Assembly (NCBI GenBank): GCA_937871705.1
Contig: CALMOO010000453.1
Location: 7,305-14,649, forward strand
Source of the DNA: an uncultured Hymenobacter sp.
Lineage (GTDB): Bacteria; Bacteroidota; Bacteroidia; Cytophagales; Hymenobacteraceae
Length of the DNA: 7,345 bases
Direction: 5' to 3'
Shown here: piece after piece, positions 5,279 through 7,345 of the stretch
How the letters are laid out: every line of letters begins with the position of its first letter
Numbering within the stretch: the stretch's first letter is position 1
The notes under the pieces: model-generated
The model's input: the letters and a program-made list of their open reading frames with translations, nothing else
Told to the model about the DNA's origin: nothing
The model's database searches: none
Translations under genes and position numbers: made by a program

Positions 5279-7345
5279 ATGAACATTCGTCACGTTGCCG
5301 CCTTCCTCGGCGGCCTGCTCATCAGCGGGTCGCCTGCCTACCCCCAGTCCGCCCCCCGGGCGACGGCCATCGTCCCGGCCTCATCCGACAGCGCCCTGGT
5401 GCGCCTCACGGCCCCGCAGGTCACGGCCGAGGCCATGCAACGCCTGGGGCCCGACGTGCGCTGGCGCTACCAGCCCGGCCAACCCACCGGCTGGGCCAGC
5501 CCGGTCACCGACGACCACGCTTGGCCCCTGGTCAATTCCTCGTTTCCGTTTGAGCACGGCCCGCCGGGCTGGCGCGGCACGGGCTGCTTCCGGGTTTGGT
5601 TCACCCTCGATTCGGCTTTGCTCGGACAGCCATTGGGCTTTCGCTTCCGCCATGCGGGGGCTTCCGAAATTTACCTCGATGGGCACTTGCTAGGGCGCTT
5701 AGGCACCCTGGGCACTTCGGGCGCCACCACCACGGGCTGGTGGCCGAGCCATCAGACGCTGCCCTTTATGCTGCGCGAAGCCGGCCCGCACCTGCTGGCC
5801 GTCCGCTACGCCCAGTTCGACCCCTGGCCGGCGGATGTGAACAGCGGCTTTAGGGTGCGCGTGGCCCCGGCCCCGCGGCTCATCGCCGAAAATCTGGCCA
5901 TCCTGCGCGTGGCCGATGTCAACCTAATTGTCCTGGCAGGCGCCGGCGTACTGCTGCTGCTGCATCTTTTTCTCTTCCTGCACTACCGGCCCCAACGCGC
6001 CAACCTGTACTGCGGTCTCTACATGGCGACCCTTTTTGCGATGGGCTGGTGCCACCATTATTCGCTCATTCAGACCGAGATGAAGGCGCGCTTTTGGTGT
6101 GATGTGGGCTTTGAGGCGAGCCTGGCGCTTGGCAGCGTGATGCTGCTGGCCTTTACGTATGCCATCTGCCAGCGGCGTATTCCGTGGCGGTGGCTGCTGC
6201 TGCTGGAAGGCGGCTGGCTGGGCGCGGTGGTCTGGTACGCGGGGCATGCGCTCGCGGATATCAGGCGGACAGGTGATGCCCTAGTAGTACTGGCCTTTTT
6301 CAACATGTTCTGGGTGCTGGGTGGGGCACTGCGGCGCCGCCAGCCGGGCATCTGGCTGGTGGCGTTGGGGGCCCTGGGTACGCTGCTGGTGTATGCTTTT
6401 TCCGCGAGCAACGTGTTTCAGCAGCGTAACCCCGAAGAAGGGCTGACCTATGAGTTGGGCGTGCAGGTGGGCCTGCTGCTGCTGCCCGTTTGCCTCTCGC
6501 TCTACCTGGCCCGCGACTTTGCCGTGACGCGCCGCCGCCTCGAAGCCCAACTGCGCCAGGTGCAGGAGCTCTCCGCCCAAACCCGCCGCCAGGAAGTGGA
6601 GCGCCAGCAGCTCATCAGCGCCCAAAATGATCAACTGGAAAGCACTGTGCAGCGCCGCACCGAGGAAATTCAGCGGCAAAATGCTGTGCTGGCTGCCCAG
6701 AAAGCGGAAATCACAGCCCAGGCCGACCAGCTACAGGCGCTCGACGAGGCTAAGTCGCGCTTCTTCACCAATCTCACCCACGAATTTCGGACTCCGCTCA
6801 CGCTCATGCTTGGCCCGGCCGAGCAAATCCTGGCCAAGTCGGAACAGCCGGCCGTGCGCCAGCAGGCCGCCCTGGTGCAGCGTAATGCCCAGCACCTGCT
6901 GCGCCTCATCAACCAACTCCTGGATTTGAGTAAGCTTGAAGCCGGCCAGTTGGTGCTGGAGCCGGTTTCTGCCGACCTAGTGTCGTTCGTGCGCGGCCTC
7001 GTGGGCTCGTTCGAGTCGTTGGCGCAGCAGCGGGGCCTCACCTGCTCTTTTACCGCCGACCAGGCCCTGTTGCACCTGGATTTCGACCCCAACAAGCTGG
7101 AAAAAGTAGTGTATAACCTGCTCTCCAATGCGTTCAAATTCACGCCCAGCGGGGGACAGGTAGCGGTGCGGTTGGACCAGAATGCCGAAGGGTCATCGGG
7201 CGAGGAATGGGTGGAACTGACCGTGCGCGATACGGGCCAAGGCATCGCCCCGGCGCAGCTGCCGCACGTGTTCGACCGGTTCTTTCAGGCCGACAGTTCG
7301 AGTACGCGCGAGCAGGAGGGCTCCGGCATCGGCCTGGCGCTCACC
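5279..7345 (+). CDS. Membrane sensor histidine kinase with periplasmic jelly-roll-like domain (3' end cut by the window)
   Basis: 689 codons are visible, with no stop. The ATG at 5279 is the first start after an in-frame TAG at 5249. Order: signal peptide (1-24); periplasmic domain (about 30-205) with GWRGTGCFRVWFTLD (from 97) and EIYLDGHLLGRLGT (from 130), resembling a galactose-binding jelly roll; a multi-pass membrane region (about 213-412, roughly seven segments, like 7TMR-DISM sensors); a Gln/Glu/Arg-rich coiled coil (about 418-488); the HisKA domain with H-box FFTNLTHEFRTPL, phospho-acceptor His501; and the HATPase domain with N-box (YNLLSNAFKFTP, Asn617), G1 (DTGQGI, from Asp651) and G2 (GSGIGLALT, at the edge). 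All kinase motifs are intact, so it should autophosphorylate. Relatives often continue into a receiver and an AraC-type output domain; whether this one does lies outside the window. The ligand is unknown, possibly a sugar-like compound by analogy. Confidence 0.92.
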   Translation, partial: MNIRHVAAFLGGLLISGSPAYPQSAPRATAIVPASSDSALVRLTAPQVTAEAMQRLGPDVRWRYQPGQPTGWASPVTDDHAWPLVNSSFPFEHGPPGWRGTGCFRVWFTLDSALLGQPLGFRFRHAGASEIYLDGHLLGRLGTLGTSGATTTGWWPSHQTLPFMLREAGPHLLAVRYAQFDPWPADVNSGFRVRVAPAPRLIAENLAILRVADVNLIVLAGAGVLLLLHLFLFLHYRPQRANLYCGLYMATLFAMGWCHHYSLIQTEMKARFWCDVGFEASLALGSVMLLAFTYAICQRRIPWRWLLLLEGGWLGAVVWYAGHALADIRRTGDALVVLAFFNMFWVLGGALRRRQPGIWLVALGALGTLLVYAFSASNVFQQRNPEEGLTYELGVQVGLLLLPVCLSLYLARDFAVTRRRLEAQLRQVQELSAQTRRQEVERQQLISAQNDQLESTVQRRTEEIQRQNAVLAAQKAEITAQADQLQALDEAKSRFFTNLTHEFRTPLTLMLGPAEQILAKSEQPAVRQQAALVQRNAQHLLRLINQLLDLSKLEAGQLVLEPVSADLVSFVRGLVGSFESLAQQRGLTCSFTADQALLHLDFDPNKLEKVVYNLLSNAFKFTPSGGQVAVRLDQNAEGSSGEEWVELTVRDTGQGIAPAQLPHVFDRFFQADSSSTREQEGSGIGLALT

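Noticed and set aside
5948..6486. Three (CTG)4 runs in the kinase gene as possible phase-variation sites
   Set aside because: They encode Leu runs in membrane segments, and trinucleotide slippage would not shift the frame; common in GC-rich membrane genes.
6670..7245. 191-codon minus-strand frame inside the kinase gene
   Set aside because: It is antisense to the HisKA/HATPase domains, which carry all the conserved kinase motifs.

Overview
The window looks like an accessory stretch from a GC-rich Bacteroidota genome, most likely Hymenobacter or a close relative. This rests on a secreted protein with a Por/type IX (T9SS) C-terminal sorting domain, a family of AraC regulators and exported NTF2-like proteins typical of that genus, TAnnTTTG-type -7 promoter elements, and translation starts without Shine-Dalgarno sequences. 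The genus is inferred from remembered family resemblance; no database search was run.

Layout. Positions 130-2346 hold three intact plus-strand genes: an exported SgcJ/EcaC-like NTF2-fold protein, an AraC-family regulator (277 aa), and a second, shorter exported DUF4440/NTF2-like protein. Positions 2394-2990 are a mobile-element graveyard. It contains the C-terminal part of a serine recombinase on the minus strand, broken by a 4-bp tandem duplication, and a 32-codon N-terminal stub of an IS3-type transposase. A perfect 12-bp direct repeat (2357-2368 and 3131-3142) brackets this debris. Positions 3197-4976 (minus strand) hold a broken gene for a large secreted protein with a signal peptide, eight degenerate propeller-like repeats and a T9SS sorting domain, read through at least three frame changes. 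After a 302-bp divergent intergenic region, a large membrane sensor histidine kinase starts at 5279 and runs off the end of the window (689 codons visible, no stop).

How the parts relate. The AraC regulator lies between the two exported NTF2-like genes, all on one strand, so it may control one or both; this is inference. The kinase is divergent from the dead secreted-protein gene, and any former link can only be guessed. I do not see a clear new defence or metabolic system. The most noteworthy points are the direct repeat around the mobile debris, the reconstructable frame lesions, the eight-repeat secreted protein, and the kinase's periplasmic domain joined to a multi-TM module.
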